DNA from: Spartobacteria bacterium
Lineage (GTDB): Bacteria; Verrucomicrobiota; Verrucomicrobiia; Chthoniobacterales; UBA10450
DNA: 64,000 bases
Reading direction: 5' to 3'
NCBI GenBank assembly: GCA_003169695.1
Contig: PNAS01000073.1
Coordinates: forward strand, 134,915 to 198,914
Shown: positions 24,967 through 34,476 of the stretch, one piece after another
How positions within the stretch are numbered: the first letter of the stretch is position 1
Layout of the letters: the number at the start of each line of letters is the position of its first letter
Notes under the pieces: generated by a model
Seen by the model: only the letters and a program-made list of their open reading frames with translations
Databases searched by the model: none
What the model was told of the DNA's origin: nothing
Program-made: the position numbers and the translations under genes

Positions 24967-25938
24967 ATGGCCTTCACCCGCAACGGCGCTTTCGAATATT
25001 TGAGCCGTTCCCATGAGAACGGCCGGCTGGCCCATGCTTATTTGATTTCTGGACCGCCGGGCAGCGGCAAGCGCGGACTTGCTTCCGATCTTTCCAGTCT
25101 CGTTACTGGAGCGACCGCGGCCGACGTTTTCGCCTCACAACCGCCGGGGGTTTATTTGGCCGAACCGGAATCGAAATCGCGTCGCATTGTGATCGATCAG
25201 GTGCGGGCTCTCGAGCATGCATTGCAAATGCGGAGCTCCGGAGGGCGCCGGAAAGTGGCGATCGTGGCCGAGGCAGATCGCCTTCAGCCCCAGGCGGCAA
25301 ACGCTTTCCTAAAGACCCTCGAAGAACCGCCCAACGACTCGCTCTTGCTCTTGTTGAGTGCGATGCCGGAAGTCCTACCGGACACGATTCTTTCCCGTTG
25401 CATTGCCGTGCCGTTGGCTGCGGAGGCGAAAGCGGCGCCGTCGGTTGAAGAGAAGGAATTAGTCGAGCTGCTCGGCACGGTCGCCCCCCCGGCGGCGAAT
25501 GGTGTGCAGGACGCTTATCACCTCGCACGAGGTTTCCATCGTTTGCTGGCGCAAATCCGCGAGGCGATCCAGGTGGAGAACGTCGCTGCTCTAAAGCGCG
25601 ACGAGGTGCGCTACAAGAACACCACGGACGGAGCCTGGTTGGAGGAGCGCGAAGATTATTTCAAGGCCCTCACAGAAAGTCAGTACGTGCGACAGCGTTC
25701 GCGCCTGGTCGAAACGCTTTTTCTCTGGTGGTCCGACGTGCTTCGGGCGAACACCGGTGTCGCGCCACGCGAACTGCCGTCCGCCAGCGATCAAACGCGT
25801 ATTCTCGGTCAAAAATTGTCGACGTCAGAAATCCTCCGTCGCATTCGGCGTCTGGAAGAAATGCGTGATCATCTTGGCCGAAATATCCAGGAAGCGCTCG
25901 CGATCGAAGTCGCGTTTCTGAGCATCTTCACGTTTTGA
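24967..25938 (+). CDS. holB: DNA polymerase III subunit delta prime
   Basis: This 323-residue clamp-loader subunit has an AAA+ fold: HAYLISGPPGSGKRGLA (Walker A, about 22-38), a degenerate Walker B region followed by KVAIVAEADRLQPQAANA, the sensor stretch FLKTLEEPPNDSLLLLL, and SRC in DTILSRCIAVPL. The zinc-finger cysteines of typical delta prime are not evident, a feature of shorter forms. It works with tau/gamma and delta to load the sliding clamp. It follows tmk with a 5-nt gap. Confidence 0.92.
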   Translation: MAFTRNGAFEYLSRSHENGRLAHAYLISGPPGSGKRGLASDLSSLVTGATAADVFASQPPGVYLAEPESKSRRIVIDQVRALEHALQMRSSGGRRKVAIVAEADRLQPQAANAFLKTLEEPPNDSLLLLLSAMPEVLPDTILSRCIAVPLAAEAKAAPSVEEKELVELLGTVAPPAANGVQDAYHLARGFHRLLAQIREAIQVENVAALKRDEVRYKNTTDGAWLEEREDYFKALTESQYVRQRSRLVETLFLWWSDVLRANTGVAPRELPSASDQTRILGQKLSTSEILRRIRRLEEMRDHLGRNIQEALAIEVAFLSIFTF

Positions 25939-25976
25939 TTTGAGCGCACACCACGCTGCCCTCAGAATGCCAGTTC

Positions 25977-26720
25977 ATGAGATTCCAAAACCAGGTTGCA
26001 GTCGTGACGGGCGCGGGGCGGGGGATTGGGCACGCAATCGCTCTCCGGTTGGCCAGTGAAGGTGCACGCGTTGCGTCAGTCAGCCGAACGGAAACCAACG
26101 CTCAAAAAACCGCGGAAGAAATTAATGGCGCCCGCGCCGATGCGGCGAAGGCCTATGCCGTGGACGTCGCCGATCATGCGGCCGTGCAAAAAACCGGGTC
26201 GCAGATTCTCGAAGACTTTGGTCGCGTGGACATTCTGGTGAACAACGCCGGCGTGACGCGCGATGGCCTCAGTATGCGCATGTCTCTCGACGATTGGGAC
26301 ACCGTTTTGAATACGAACCTGAAAGGTGCGTTCAATTTCGTCCAAGCGCTTCAGCGGCCGATGATCAAGCAGCGGAGCGGCCGGATCATCAACATCAGCT
26401 CGGTTAGCGGATTGATCGGTAACGCAGGCCAGGCGAATTACTCCGCGAGCAAAGCGGGATTGATTGGTCTCACGAAATCGCTTGCTCGAGAATTGGCGAG
26501 CCGCGGCATTACCGTGAACGCCGTCGCTCCCGGATTGATCGAGACGGATATGACCGGAGTGCTCTCCGACGAGATTCGTCAGGCCATTTTGCAAAAGATC
26601 CCCCTCGGCAAACTGGGGCAGCCGGACGATATCGCGGCCGCTGTCGCATATCTCGCTTCCGCGGAAGCGAAGTATATCACGGGACAAGTGCTGGCGGTCG
26701 ACGGCGGCATGGTGATGTAG
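25977..26720 (+). CDS. fabG: 3-oxoacyl-[acyl-carrier-protein] reductase
   Basis: This SDR-fold enzyme reduces 3-oxoacyl-ACP with NADPH in fatty acid synthesis. The cofactor motif is VVTGAGRGIGHAIAL, NNAGVTRDG follows, and the catalytic Ser-Tyr-Lys lies in INISSVSGLIGNAGQ and NYSASKAG. The C-terminal VAYLASAEAKYITGQV and LAVDGGMVM are diagnostic of FabG. At 247 residues it is of normal size. It is placed 38 nt after holB on the same strand and may be co-transcribed with it. Confidence 0.93.
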   Translation: MRFQNQVAVVTGAGRGIGHAIALRLASEGARVASVSRTETNAQKTAEEINGARADAAKAYAVDVADHAAVQKTGSQILEDFGRVDILVNNAGVTRDGLSMRMSLDDWDTVLNTNLKGAFNFVQALQRPMIKQRSGRIINISSVSGLIGNAGQANYSASKAGLIGLTKSLARELASRGITVNAVAPGLIETDMTGVLSDEIRQAILQKIPLGKLGQPDDIAAAVAYLASAEAKYITGQVLAVDGGMVM

Positions 26721-26740
26721 TTGTCGGTCATTAACAGACT

Positions 26741-26878
26741 GTCACCCTGAGCCACGCAGGCGGCGAAGGACCGCGCAACCGGAGCGCCACGCTTCCTCCC
26801 GTCGCGTGCCGCAATTCGCAGGTGTGAGGTCAGCGCTTCTCCCGAGGTCGCGGTCCCGTCTGCGCGACTCGGGATGAC
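26741..26878. repeat. Dispersed palindrome GTCACCCTGAG...GGATGAC, copy 2
   Basis: This 138-bp member of the family also seen at 24075 and 36124 begins GTCACCCTGAGCCACGCAGG and ends GCGCGACTCGGGATGAC. The arms pair over about 35 bases with several mismatches, and the centre differs from copy 1. It fills most of the gap between fabG and the next gene. Confidence 0.75.
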
Positions 26879-26963
26879 ATCGAATTCGATGGCGGACAGA
26901 CAATTGTAGCCGAGCACCAAACCTGCTTTTCCAGTCATGGGCCCCTCGTTAGGCAAACCGCGA

Positions 26964-27596
26964 ATGAAAATTATCTCTGCTCTGCTGGCGATCGCGCTCG
27001 CGTTCTTTGTTTATTTCTATCTTCATCGCCCGATCAGTTATCCCGCTGGTGTTCTGGTCGACTCCGAGCCGGAACAACTCGCGATCAGCGACGGTCAGGC
27101 GCTGATCGAGCACGGCGAGTATCACCTGAAACCGCTCGCGCGCTTTTCGCTCGATGCGCGAATCTTGCACCGGAAGGTTTACGGCTACGATCGGGAAGCG
27201 AAACTCGTGCCCGTTGATCTTGCGGTTGGCTGGGGTCCGATGTCCGACCAGGCCGTGCTCGATCAGATCAAAATCAGCCAGAGCATGCGTTTTTACTGGT
27301 ACGAATACCAGTTCCCACCGCCGATTCCGAAAGATCAAATCATTTCGCACAGCACCAATCTGCATGTCATTCCGGCAACATCCGCAGTGGCGTCATTCTG
27401 CAAGTCGCTGCGACAAGGCGAGCTCGTTCATCTCCAGGGTGAACTGGTTGAGGCGACCGGTCCCGAGATCGGCACATGGCGCAGCTCACTTAGCCGGACG
27501 GACACCGGCAACGGTGCGTGCGAGTTGATGCTGGTGGAGGATTGTTCGAAGCTCGGTCGCGCACAAGGCAAACCCACCCCACTTGTTAGGCGCTGA
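26964..27596 (+). CDS. Membrane-anchored protein of unknown function
   Basis: The protein has 210 residues. One N-terminal hydrophobic helix ([20 protein letters not shown]) is followed by an extracytoplasmic domain rich in beta-type segments. Recognisable stretches are [63 protein letters not shown] and [20 protein letters not shown]. Proteins with the [10 protein letters not shown] stretch recur in proteobacterial genomes as hypothetical proteins. The ATG at 26964 begins the hydrophobic helix and is preferred over an in-frame start 27 bases upstream. I do not recognise a function. Confidence 0.75.
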   Translation: MKIISALLAIALAFFVYFYLHRPISYPAGVLVDSEPEQLAISDGQALIEHGEYHLKPLARFSLDARILHRKVYGYDREAKLVPVDLAVGWGPMSDQAVLDQIKISQSMRFYWYEYQFPPPIPKDQIISHSTNLHVIPATSAVASFCKSLRQGELVHLQGELVEATGPEIGTWRSSLSRTDTGNGACELMLVEDCSKLGRAQGKPTPLVRR

Positions 27597-27741
27597 TCTT
27601 TCGGTGAATCGGGCGCTCCGCGCGCGATATTTAGAGTCGCGGCTGCGCCGCCATTATTGTCATCGCGCGACGGAGCGCACGATCCACCGGACTGCCACAA
27701 CGACATTTGCGCCCCCGCTCTTCTCGTTTCATGGTGAAAAC

Positions 27742-28218
27742 ATGACGACAGAAAAAGCGACATTTGGCGCCGGTTGTTTTTGGGGCGTTGAAGCGACCTT
27801 CCGGGCCACTCGAGGTGTGACGAATGCAACCGTCGGTTACGCGGGCGGCACGAAGGAAAATCCAACCTACGAAGATGTGTGCGCTCACGGGACCGGGCAC
27901 GCTGAAGTGGTGAGGGTTGAGTTCGATCCCGCGATCGTCGGTTACAATCAGCTCCTCGATGTCTTCTGGTCGAATCACAATCCGACTACGCTGAATCGCC
28001 AGGGCCCCGATGTCGGCGACCAATATCGTTCCGTGATTTTTTATCACACGCCCGAGCAACGCGTAGCGGCGGAAGAGTCGAAGGCCAGCTTAGACAAGAG
28101 CGGCCGTTTTAAGCGGCCAATCGTGACGCAAATCGAACCGACGCCCACTTTCTATCCCGCTGAAGAGTATCATCAGCGCTATCTCGAACAGCGCGGCTTA
28201 TCGCATTGCGCGGTTTAA
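27742..28218 (+). CDS. msrA: Peptide-methionine (S)-S-oxide reductase
   Basis: It repairs oxidised methionine (S-epimer). The catalytic motif [12 protein letters not shown] is at residues about 9-20, followed by [56 protein letters not shown] and [12 protein letters not shown] possible resolving Cys sits near the C-terminus (GLSHCAV). The protein is 158 residues. The ATG at 27742 starts 13 residues before the active-site Cys, as usual. The pgl gene begins 14 nt downstream. Confidence 0.96.
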   Translation: MTTEKATFGAGCFWGVEATFRATRGVTNATVGYAGGTKENPTYEDVCAHGTGHAEVVRVEFDPAIVGYNQLLDVFWSNHNPTTLNRQGPDVGDQYRSVIFYHTPEQRVAAEESKASLDKSGRFKRPIVTQIEPTPTFYPAEEYHQRYLEQRGLSHCAV

Positions 28219-28232
28219 CCCCGCCGGCACGC

Positions 28233-28928
28233 ATGAAGCCCGAAGTTATCCGCTCGAAAAACTTTGTGCCTGACGCAGCGGAGTTCATTCTCCAGCACGC
28301 CCGCGCCGCCTTGGCGGAACGAGACCAGTTTCGCATCGCGCTCTCCGGCGGAAACACTCCACGCCCGGTTTACACAGAACTGGCCAGAATCGGGCGGGAC
28401 CTTCCGTGGGATCGCGTTTTTTTTACTTTCGGCGACGAGCGGTGTGTGTCACCCGAAGATGAGCAAAGCAATTTCCGCATGGCCCGCGAATTACTCTTTG
28501 TTCCCGCAGCCGTTCCGGAGAAATCGATCGCACGCATGCGGGGCGAAATCGATCCGCAGATCGCGGCGCAGGAATATCAGGACGGGCTGGATCTTCTCGC
28601 GGCGCAACGCGGCGAAATGGTTTACCGGCACGACTTGATTCTCCTCGGGATGGGAGATGACGGGCACACGGCGTCTTTGTTTCCGGGCACAGCAGCACTG
28701 CAGGAAAAAACACGCAAGGTCGTTGCCAACTTCGTGCCAAAATTTAACGCCTGGCGGATCACCTTCACCTTCCTGCTTATCAGCCAGGCACGTCACATTT
28801 GCTTTTTAGCGAACGCGAACAAAAACGCGGCGCTTCTCAAGAGAGTGCTGCAAGGCGATCAGCAGTATCCCGCGGCTCAAGTAGAAGCGATGAACGGCGA
28901 CCTTACCTGGATTCTCGGTGAGTCGTAG
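28233..28928 (+). CDS. pgl: 6-phosphogluconolactonase
   Basis: This 231-residue DevB/SOL-type enzyme hydrolyses 6-phosphogluconolactone in the oxidative pentose phosphate pathway. It has [15 protein letters not shown] near the N-terminus, [20 protein letters not shown], and [19 protein letters not shown]. The end ([19 protein letters not shown]) is also typical. The ATG at 28233 is used. It follows msrA closely, and both can serve NADPH-dependent redox repair, but no glucose-6-phosphate dehydrogenase gene is in the window. Confidence 0.94.
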   Translation: MKPEVIRSKNFVPDAAEFILQHARAALAERDQFRIALSGGNTPRPVYTELARIGRDLPWDRVFFTFGDERCVSPEDEQSNFRMARELLFVPAAVPEKSIARMRGEIDPQIAAQEYQDGLDLLAAQRGEMVYRHDLILLGMGDDGHTASLFPGTAALQEKTRKVVANFVPKFNAWRITFTFLLISQARHICFLANANKNAALLKRVLQGDQQYPAAQVEAMNGDLTWILGES

Positions 28929-28960
28929 AACTCGGCACGACTCCAGCTTTGAGTTTTTCC

Positions 28961-30025
28961 ATGCGTAAGATCATCGTGACTGGTTCCGCGGGCCTGATTG
29001 GTTCGGAGACGGTCAAGCATTTCGCGAGCGATGGCTATCGCGTGGTCGGAATCGATAACGACATGCGAAGTCGTTTCTTCGGAGCGGAGGCCTCGACGCA
29101 GAAGACGCGCGATCTACTCGTTAAGACGGTCCGGGACTATGAACATCACGATCTTGATATCCGGGATGCGAAGGGAGTTCTTGAATTATTCAGAGAGCAT
29201 CGCAACGACATCGCCGCCGTTGTGCACACCGCGGCGCAGCCTTCCCATGATTGGGCGGCGCGCGATCCGCAGACTGATTTCACCGTCAATGCGAATGGCA
29301 CGTTGAATCTTCTCGAAGCCGCCCGCGAAGTTTGCCCGGAGGCGCCTTTCGTTTTTACCTCGACGAACAAAGTCTATGGCGACACGCCAAATCGACTGCC
29401 GTTGCGCGAACTGCCCTTGCGTTGGGAAATTGCCGAGGGCCACGAGTACGAACCCGGAATTTCCGAAACAATGAGCATCGATTGCACGAAGCATTCGCTC
29501 TTCGGCGCGTCAAAAGCCGCCGCGGACATTTTGGTGCAGGAATACGGCCGCTACTTCGGAATGCCCACGGCCTGTTTTCGTGGTGGTTGCCTGACCGGGC
29601 CCGCGCACGCGGGAACGGAGCTGCACGGTTTTCTCTCTTACCTAATGATCTGCACGGTGACAGGGCGGCCTTACCGCGTCTTTGGTTACGGGGGAAAACA
29701 GGTCCGCGACAATATTCACAGCGCTGATCTCGTCGATGCCTTCGATGCCTTTATTTGCGCGCCGCGCGCAGGAGAAGTTTATAACATTGGCGGCAGCCGC
29801 CACAGCAACTGCTCCATGCTCGAAGCGATCAACCTCTGCGAGGAAATCAGCGGCCGGCGCTTAACCTGGAAATACGAAGAGGACAATCGCATCGGCGACC
29901 ACATTTGGTGGATCAGCGATGTGCGAAAATTCCAGGAACACTATCCTGACTGGAAGTTTCGTTATGGATTGCGGGAGATTCTTGAAGAAATCCATCGCGC
30001 CGTGAGCGAGAGCCAAAACAGGTAG
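28961..30025 (+). CDS. NAD-dependent epimerase of the CDP-paratose 2-epimerase type
   Basis: The protein has 354 residues, an extended SDR. The cofactor motif is [18 protein letters not shown]. The [15 protein letters not shown] and [12 protein letters not shown] stretches, and [18 protein letters not shown] where Phe replaces the usual Tyr of YxxxK, match the CDP-tyvelose/paratose 2-epimerase group. The later motif [19 protein letters not shown] is also typical. It probably makes a nucleotide sugar for surface polysaccharide. The ATG at 28961 is used rather than a TTG 12 bases upstream. Its stop codon lies inside a dispersed repeat that begins at 30018. Confidence 0.88.
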   Translation: MRKIIVTGSAGLIGSETVKHFASDGYRVVGIDNDMRSRFFGAEASTQKTRDLLVKTVRDYEHHDLDIRDAKGVLELFREHRNDIAAVVHTAAQPSHDWAARDPQTDFTVNANGTLNLLEAAREVCPEAPFVFTSTNKVYGDTPNRLPLRELPLRWEIAEGHEYEPGISETMSIDCTKHSLFGASKAAADILVQEYGRYFGMPTACFRGGCLTGPAHAGTELHGFLSYLMICTVTGRPYRVFGYGGKQVRDNIHSADLVDAFDAFICAPRAGEVYNIGGSRHSNCSMLEAINLCEEISGRRLTWKYEEDNRIGDHIWWISDVRKFQEHYPDWKFRYGLREILEEIHRAVSESQNR

Positions 30026-30148
30026 GGACGCCTTTCCGAGGCGTCCGTCGAATTATTCTTTGGGACCGAGCGGGAAACAAGTCGGCCGTTTCGGCCTTCT
30101 GCGCGCCAAAGCCGCTCCGGCGGCGGAGCGAGAAACGTCCCTGCCTGT
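30018..30148. repeat. REPIN-like element, ACAGGTAGGGACG ... CGTCCCTGCCTGT, copy 1
   Basis: Near-identical inverted ends (ACAGGTAGGGACG left; CGTCCCTGCCTGT right) enclose hairpins such as GGACGCCTTTCCGAGGCGTCC and GCCGCTCCGGCGGCGGAGCG. A second member with the same ends lies at 37438-37532. The left end overlaps the stop codon of the epimerase gene, so the element supplies the last three codons and the stop. Confidence 0.75.
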
Positions 30149-30151
30149 GTG

Positions 30152-30559
30152 TTAGTACTCTTCGCCTTCGTCCTTCTCCGTCGGCGCGACGCGGTCCTCG
30201 ATGCCATAGACATGGAACATCACCGCAAACCAATAGATTGGGATCAAGGCAAGGCCGAATCCGGCGGTGGCTGTCGCGGCAAGTGCGCCAAGCAGAATCG
30301 CCCCAAACGCACCGGTCACGAAAAGAAGTCCGAGCAGTCTGTATCCTTTGTAAACATGTCCGAGTCCGGGAATCACACTCAGCATGACCGCAACGAGATC
30401 GCTTGCCTTGCCTTCCGCCGTGTCAGCGTTGGGCGCCCGCACCCAATCGCAACGATCGCAGCTTCCCGCATCTTTCGGCAGGACGTGCCCACAGAGCGGG
30501 CAAGCCATGCTGTCGGCAGCTATTGCCGGTTCTGAAGTTGGCGCGTCAGTATATTCCAA
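30152..30559 (-). CDS. Zinc-ribbon membrane protein
   Basis: The protein has 135 residues. An N-terminal zinc ribbon (CPLCGHVLPKDAGSCDRCDW, two CxxC pairs at about 20-37) is followed by two to three hydrophobic helices (about 53-75, 76-100, 102-118) and an acidic tail. VMLSVIPGLGHVYKGYRLLGLLF resembles the TM2-like fold with the PGLGxxYxG motif. The start is a TTG with GAGG nine bases upstream. Function unknown. Confidence 0.72.
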   Translation of the reverse strand: MEYTDAPTSEPAIAADSMACPLCGHVLPKDAGSCDRCDWVRAPNADTAEGKASDLVAVMLSVIPGLGHVYKGYRLLGLLFVTGAFGAILLGALAATATAGFGLALIPIYWFAVMFHVYGIEDRVAPTEKDEGEEY

Positions 30560-30630
30560 GAGATTTTTCCTCGGTTAACTCGGGAGACCTAACGGTCACA
30601 ACAGGGAAAGATTTCGTCAAGCTCTCGATT

Positions 30631-30663
30631 GGGGAGCGCGGGTTTCCCAGCCCGCGCTTCCCC
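30631..30663. repeat. GC hairpin GGGGAGCGCGGG / CCCGCGCTTCCCC
   Basis: Twelve-base arms separated by TTTCCCAG, with one bulged T. It lies in the 150-bp gap between divergent genes. It looks like a REP-type hairpin; no T-run follows. Confidence 0.5.
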
Positions 30664-30709
30664 ACTTCTGCGCGTGCATTCTCTGTTTTCTCCGCCCACA
30701 ATCGGCCGC

Positions 30710-31465
30710 ATGCCACGGCTCAATCAGCTGGTCGATTATTGCCACGACCTCCTGCGGATCGGCGAAATTGCCGACTGGCCGAATGCGAAGAATGGTTTGC
30801 AGATCGAAAACTCCAGCGCTGTGACCAAGATTGGCGCCGCGGTCGATGCTTCCACGTGCACGATCAACGCGGCGATCGAGCGTGGGATAAATTTTCTCAT
30901 CGTCCACCACGGTTTGTTCTGGCCGGGATTGCAACCGATCACGGGCAGTCGCCGGCGAATGCTAGAACGCGCTTTCAAGCACGACCTTGCACTCTACAGC
31001 GCGCATCTCCCTCTCGATATCCATTCGGTCCTGGGTAACAATGCGCAGCTCGCGCGCGCGCTGGGTTTTGAAAACACCGAACCGTTTTTCGAGCAGAAGG
31101 GGCAATGCGTCGGTCTGAAAGTGAAGGCGCAAGTTTCGCGTGCGGAACTTGCGCGCAAACTCGAACACTCGTTAGGCTGTCCGGTAAAGCTATTCGCTGC
31201 CGGACCAGAACAAACGGAAACGATCGCTCTGATCACCGGAGGGGCCGGCTCGGACATTTACGCCGTCGTCGAGGAAGGCATTGATACGTTCATCACGGGG
31301 GAGGCGCCGCATTGGGCAGCCGTGGCCGCGGAGGAAATCGGCATCAACCTGCTGCTCGGCGGGCACTACGCGACTGAGACTTTTGGCGTGAAAGCATTGG
31401 CAGCTCACTTGTCCGATCGATTCGATTTGCCGTGGGAATTCCTCGATTGCCCGACGGGATTATGA
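30710..31465 (+). CDS. Nif3-like dinuclear metal centre hexameric protein
   Basis: The protein has 251 residues of the Nif3/YbgI (GTP cyclohydrolase 1 type 2-like) family. The metal-site motifs are FLIVHHGLFW (about 62-71), YSAHLPLDIH, LITGGAGSD, TGEAPHWAAV and LLLGGHYATETFG. The biochemical role is not established for the family. The ATG at 30710 (MPRLNQLVDYC) is the natural start; the frame extends upstream through the GC hairpin without coding character. It is followed 40 nt later by the DUF2339 gene. Confidence 0.92.
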   Translation: MPRLNQLVDYCHDLLRIGEIADWPNAKNGLQIENSSAVTKIGAAVDASTCTINAAIERGINFLIVHHGLFWPGLQPITGSRRRMLERAFKHDLALYSAHLPLDIHSVLGNNAQLARALGFENTEPFFEQKGQCVGLKVKAQVSRAELARKLEHSLGCPVKLFAAGPEQTETIALITGGAGSDIYAVVEEGIDTFITGEAPHWAAVAAEEIGINLLLGGHYATETFGVKALAAHLSDRFDLPWEFLDCPTGL

Positions 31466-31505
31466 TCGGCTTCCTCTGCCCCGGCACTGCACCGCACTGA
31501 CTGTT

Positions 31506-34388
31506 ATGGACTCATCCGTTTGTCTCGGTCTCGTTGCTTTGCTGGTGCCGATCGCTCTGCTCGTGATCGGCGCGATCGAGGTGCACAAACTCAAAAAGAC
31601 CGTGCGCCAGCTCGGTCGTCGCGTCGGCGAGTTGGAATCGGGCAGAGGACGTGTTGAGGTCGCGCCGCCTGCGCCCGCTGTTCAAACTGCGCCGACTTCT
31701 TCTCCATCGCTGGCAGTTCCTCCGCCGCTGCCACCCCGGCCGCCCATTCCAGAACTCGCGTTACCTAAGACATCGGTCGGCGAGCCGCCGCCGATAAAGC
31801 CTCCGCCCGCCCCGCGTCCTGCCCGGTCCGCGATCGATTGGGAAGCATTTCTGGGGGTCAAACTTTTCGCGTGGATCGGCGGCTTCGTTCTTTTCCTCGG
31901 CATCATTTTCCTCGTGAAGTACTCCTTCGAGAACAACCTCATCACTCCGGGGATGCGGGTGGTGATAGGCACCGTCGTCGGACTCGCCCTCATCGTGACC
32001 GGCTGGCTTACGGCGACTCGGCGCTACCGCGTCTCCGGCCAGAGCCTCTGTGCGACCGGCGTCCTGGTTCTCTATGGAAATATTTTTGCTGCCCACGTTT
32101 TCTACCATTTGATCGCGCTCGTTCCAGCGTTTGCTGCCATGGCGATTGTCACGGGCGCGGCGTTTTTCCTGGCCGTTCGCATGAACGCCCAAGTCATCGT
32201 CGTCCTGGGCTTATTGGGTGGTTTTCTCACCCCCATCCTCCTTTCGACTGGCGTCGACAATCCGACCGCACTCTTCGGCTACATCGCGGTCTTGAATGTT
32301 GGCGTCGCCGCCGTGGCTCTTCGCAAGCGCTGGGATTATCTCGTCATCCTCGCCGCGGCCGGCACGGTGCTCATCGAGTTCGGCTGGGCCTATAAGTTTT
32401 TCGACTACCCTAAGGCAAATATTGCCTTGGCCGTTTTTCTCGGTTTCGAAGCCCAATTTCTCGCGATCTTCGCGCTCCAGCGCCGCGTTATTCCGACGGA
32501 GAACTGGACGGCGCGTGCGGTGATCACGCTCGGTTTCACCGCTCTGGCATGGGGATTCTGTCTCCTTAGCTATCCCGAACTCGGTCATCGGCCTGGCTTC
32601 CTTTTTAGCTACGCCTTTGTCGCGGAGGCCGGTCTGCTTGGCCTCGCTTTGTTTCTTCCGAGAACAAGGATACTCGCTCCCGCTAGTGGCCTTATCCTTT
32701 TTGTGTTCCTGGCCAGCTGGACAGGGCATTACCTAAACGACGCGTTGCTTTGGTGGGGACTGGGCGGTTACGTGGTCTTCGCTCTCCTGCACGCGAGTTT
32801 CGCGTTCTGGCCAAAAACGGACACCTCTGCTCTAAAAGGCGCGGCTTGGCAAAGTTACGTGCCGATACTGCCGCTCGTCCTCGTTTGCCTGTGCATTGGG
32901 AAAAACGAAACATCGGCGTCCGTCTGGACTTGTGTTCTCATTCTCGATTTCATCGCAATCAGTGTGGCGTTCGCGCGCCGTTCTCTCCCAGCGGTCGCAA
33001 TCGCGTTGGTCGTAACCATCTTCGCCGCAGCCCTGTGGATTGTGACGGCGCCCCCCGAAATCGATCTCCGTGGATTTTTGATCGTCGCAGCTGGATCAGG
33101 GACGTTCTTTTTCTCGGCCGCGCTCTTCGCGGCCCGCAGGCTCTTTCCCGATTCAGAAAATGTTCGGCGGAATATTCCCGCGCTCGCGGCTTCGATGCCG
33201 TTCCTGCTCCTGCTCATGGCGATCGCGAAGCTGCCAATCGTGAATCCCACGCCTTTCTTCATCACGGCATTTTTCCTCGCGGTCCTTCTGCTCGGTCTCG
33301 GGGTTATTGCACGCACGAGCTGGATCGCGCTGATCGCACTTGCTTTCACGTGGGCCGTCGAAAGCGAATGGCAGGCTCTCCATTTCACGAACAGTTACGG
33401 CGCGCTCGTCCTTGGGTGGCAAATCGCGTTTTTCCTGCTCTTTCTGGGCTATCCCTTTTTTACGGCAGAAGAACGCAAGCCTTTGCCGTGGGCCCTTGGC
33501 GCACTTTCCGGACCTCTGCATTTCTGCCTGGTCTACCAAATCATCCGCACGACATTTCCAAACCTGCGCAACGGATTGATCCCGGCCATTTTCGTCCTTC
33601 CGTATGCGATCGGCACGCTCTTCCTGGTGAAGGGAAAACAAGTGACTCCGGCATCCGGGGATGCGCGTCTCGCCTGGCAAGCTGGCGCCGCGCTGCTTTT
33701 CGTCAGTCTCATTTTCCCGATCCAATTCGAGCGCGAATGGATCACCTTAGGCTGGGCGTTCGAGGGCTTCGCTCTTCTTTGGTTGTTCCGCGTCGTGCCG
33801 CATCGGGGCTTGCGTTATGTCGGAGTCGGATTGCTCTGTCTCGCCTTCGTCCGTCTCGCCTTGAATCCCGCGGTTCTCGAGTATCATCGTCGGAGCCCGA
33901 CTCCGATTTGGAACTGGTACCTCGACGCCTACGGTTTCGCCGTCCTCTTTCTGTTCGTCGGAGCCTTGCTCTGTCGCGGGTCCCGACAATCGTCGTTCGA
34001 ACGGACGGCGCCGACACTCTTGAACTCGTTAGGCGCCATCCTCACCTTCCTGCTCTTGAACATAGAGATCGCGGATTATTTCTCCGTTGGGCCCACGCTT
34101 ACGTTCTCGTTCTCCGGCAACTTTGCCAGGGACATGACGTATTCCATTGGCTGGGCGCTCTTCGCCTTCGCGCTTCTTCTCGTCGGCATGAAACAAAAGA
34201 CGAGCTGGGTGCGTTACGCCGGCGTCGCGCTCCTTCTGGTTACGCTCGTCAAACTCTTCTTGCACGATCTGGGAAATCTCAGTCAGCTTTATCGCATCGG
34301 CGCGTTCATCGGCGTCGCCATCATTCTTATCGTCGCCTCGTTCGTTTATCAGCGCTTTCTGGTTCCGAAAGCCGCATCCGATTCTTAA
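31506..34388 (+). CDS. DUF2339 giant polytopic membrane protein
   Basis: The protein has 960 residues. A short N-terminal helix and coiled segment (HKLKKTVRQLGRRVGELESG) lead into a Pro-rich linker (about 55-112) and the DUF2339 signature SAIDWEAFLGVKLFAWIGGF. More than twenty transmembrane helices then run to the end. Conserved points include GLLGGFLTPILLSTG and WITLGWAFEGFALLWLF. Function is unknown; such proteins are common in large-genome Gram-negative bacteria. A 576-residue reading frame on the same strand (32750-34480) is a GC-driven shadow of this gene. Confidence 0.9.
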   Translation: MDSSVCLGLVALLVPIALLVIGAIEVHKLKKTVRQLGRRVGELESGRGRVEVAPPAPAVQTAPTSSPSLAVPPPLPPRPPIPELALPKTSVGEPPPIKPPPAPRPARSAIDWEAFLGVKLFAWIGGFVLFLGIIFLVKYSFENNLITPGMRVVIGTVVGLALIVTGWLTATRRYRVSGQSLCATGVLVLYGNIFAAHVFYHLIALVPAFAAMAIVTGAAFFLAVRMNAQVIVVLGLLGGFLTPILLSTGVDNPTALFGYIAVLNVGVAAVALRKRWDYLVILAAAGTVLIEFGWAYKFFDYPKANIALAVFLGFEAQFLAIFALQRRVIPTENWTARAVITLGFTALAWGFCLLSYPELGHRPGFLFSYAFVAEAGLLGLALFLPRTRILAPASGLILFVFLASWTGHYLNDALLWWGLGGYVVFALLHASFAFWPKTDTSALKGAAWQSYVPILPLVLVCLCIGKNETSASVWTCVLILDFIAISVAFARRSLPAVAIALVVTIFAAALWIVTAPPEIDLRGFLIVAAGSGTFFFSAALFAARRLFPDSENVRRNIPALAASMPFLLLLMAIAKLPIVNPTPFFITAFFLAVLLLGLGVIARTSWIALIALAFTWAVESEWQALHFTNSYGALVLGWQIAFFLLFLGYPFFTAEERKPLPWALGALSGPLHFCLVYQIIRTTFPNLRNGLIPAIFVLPYAIGTLFLVKGKQVTPASGDARLAWQAGAALLFVSLIFPIQFEREWITLGWAFEGFALLWLFRVVPHRGLRYVGVGLLCLAFVRLALNPAVLEYHRRSPTPIWNWYLDAYGFAVLFLFVGALLCRGSRQSSFERTAPTLLNSLGAILTFLLLNIEIADYFSVGPTLTFSFSGNFARDMTYSIGWALFAFALLLVGMKQKTSWVRYAGVALLLVTLVKLFLHDLGNLSQLYRIGAFIGVAIILIVASFVYQRFLVPKAASDS

Positions 34389-34476
34389 TGGCCGATTTCG
34401 AGGCGCTCGCCGCGGCGAGCGCGCCCTGCATTGATTTCACTTTCGTAAATTACCACTCCGCTGTTCTGTTGCGTCC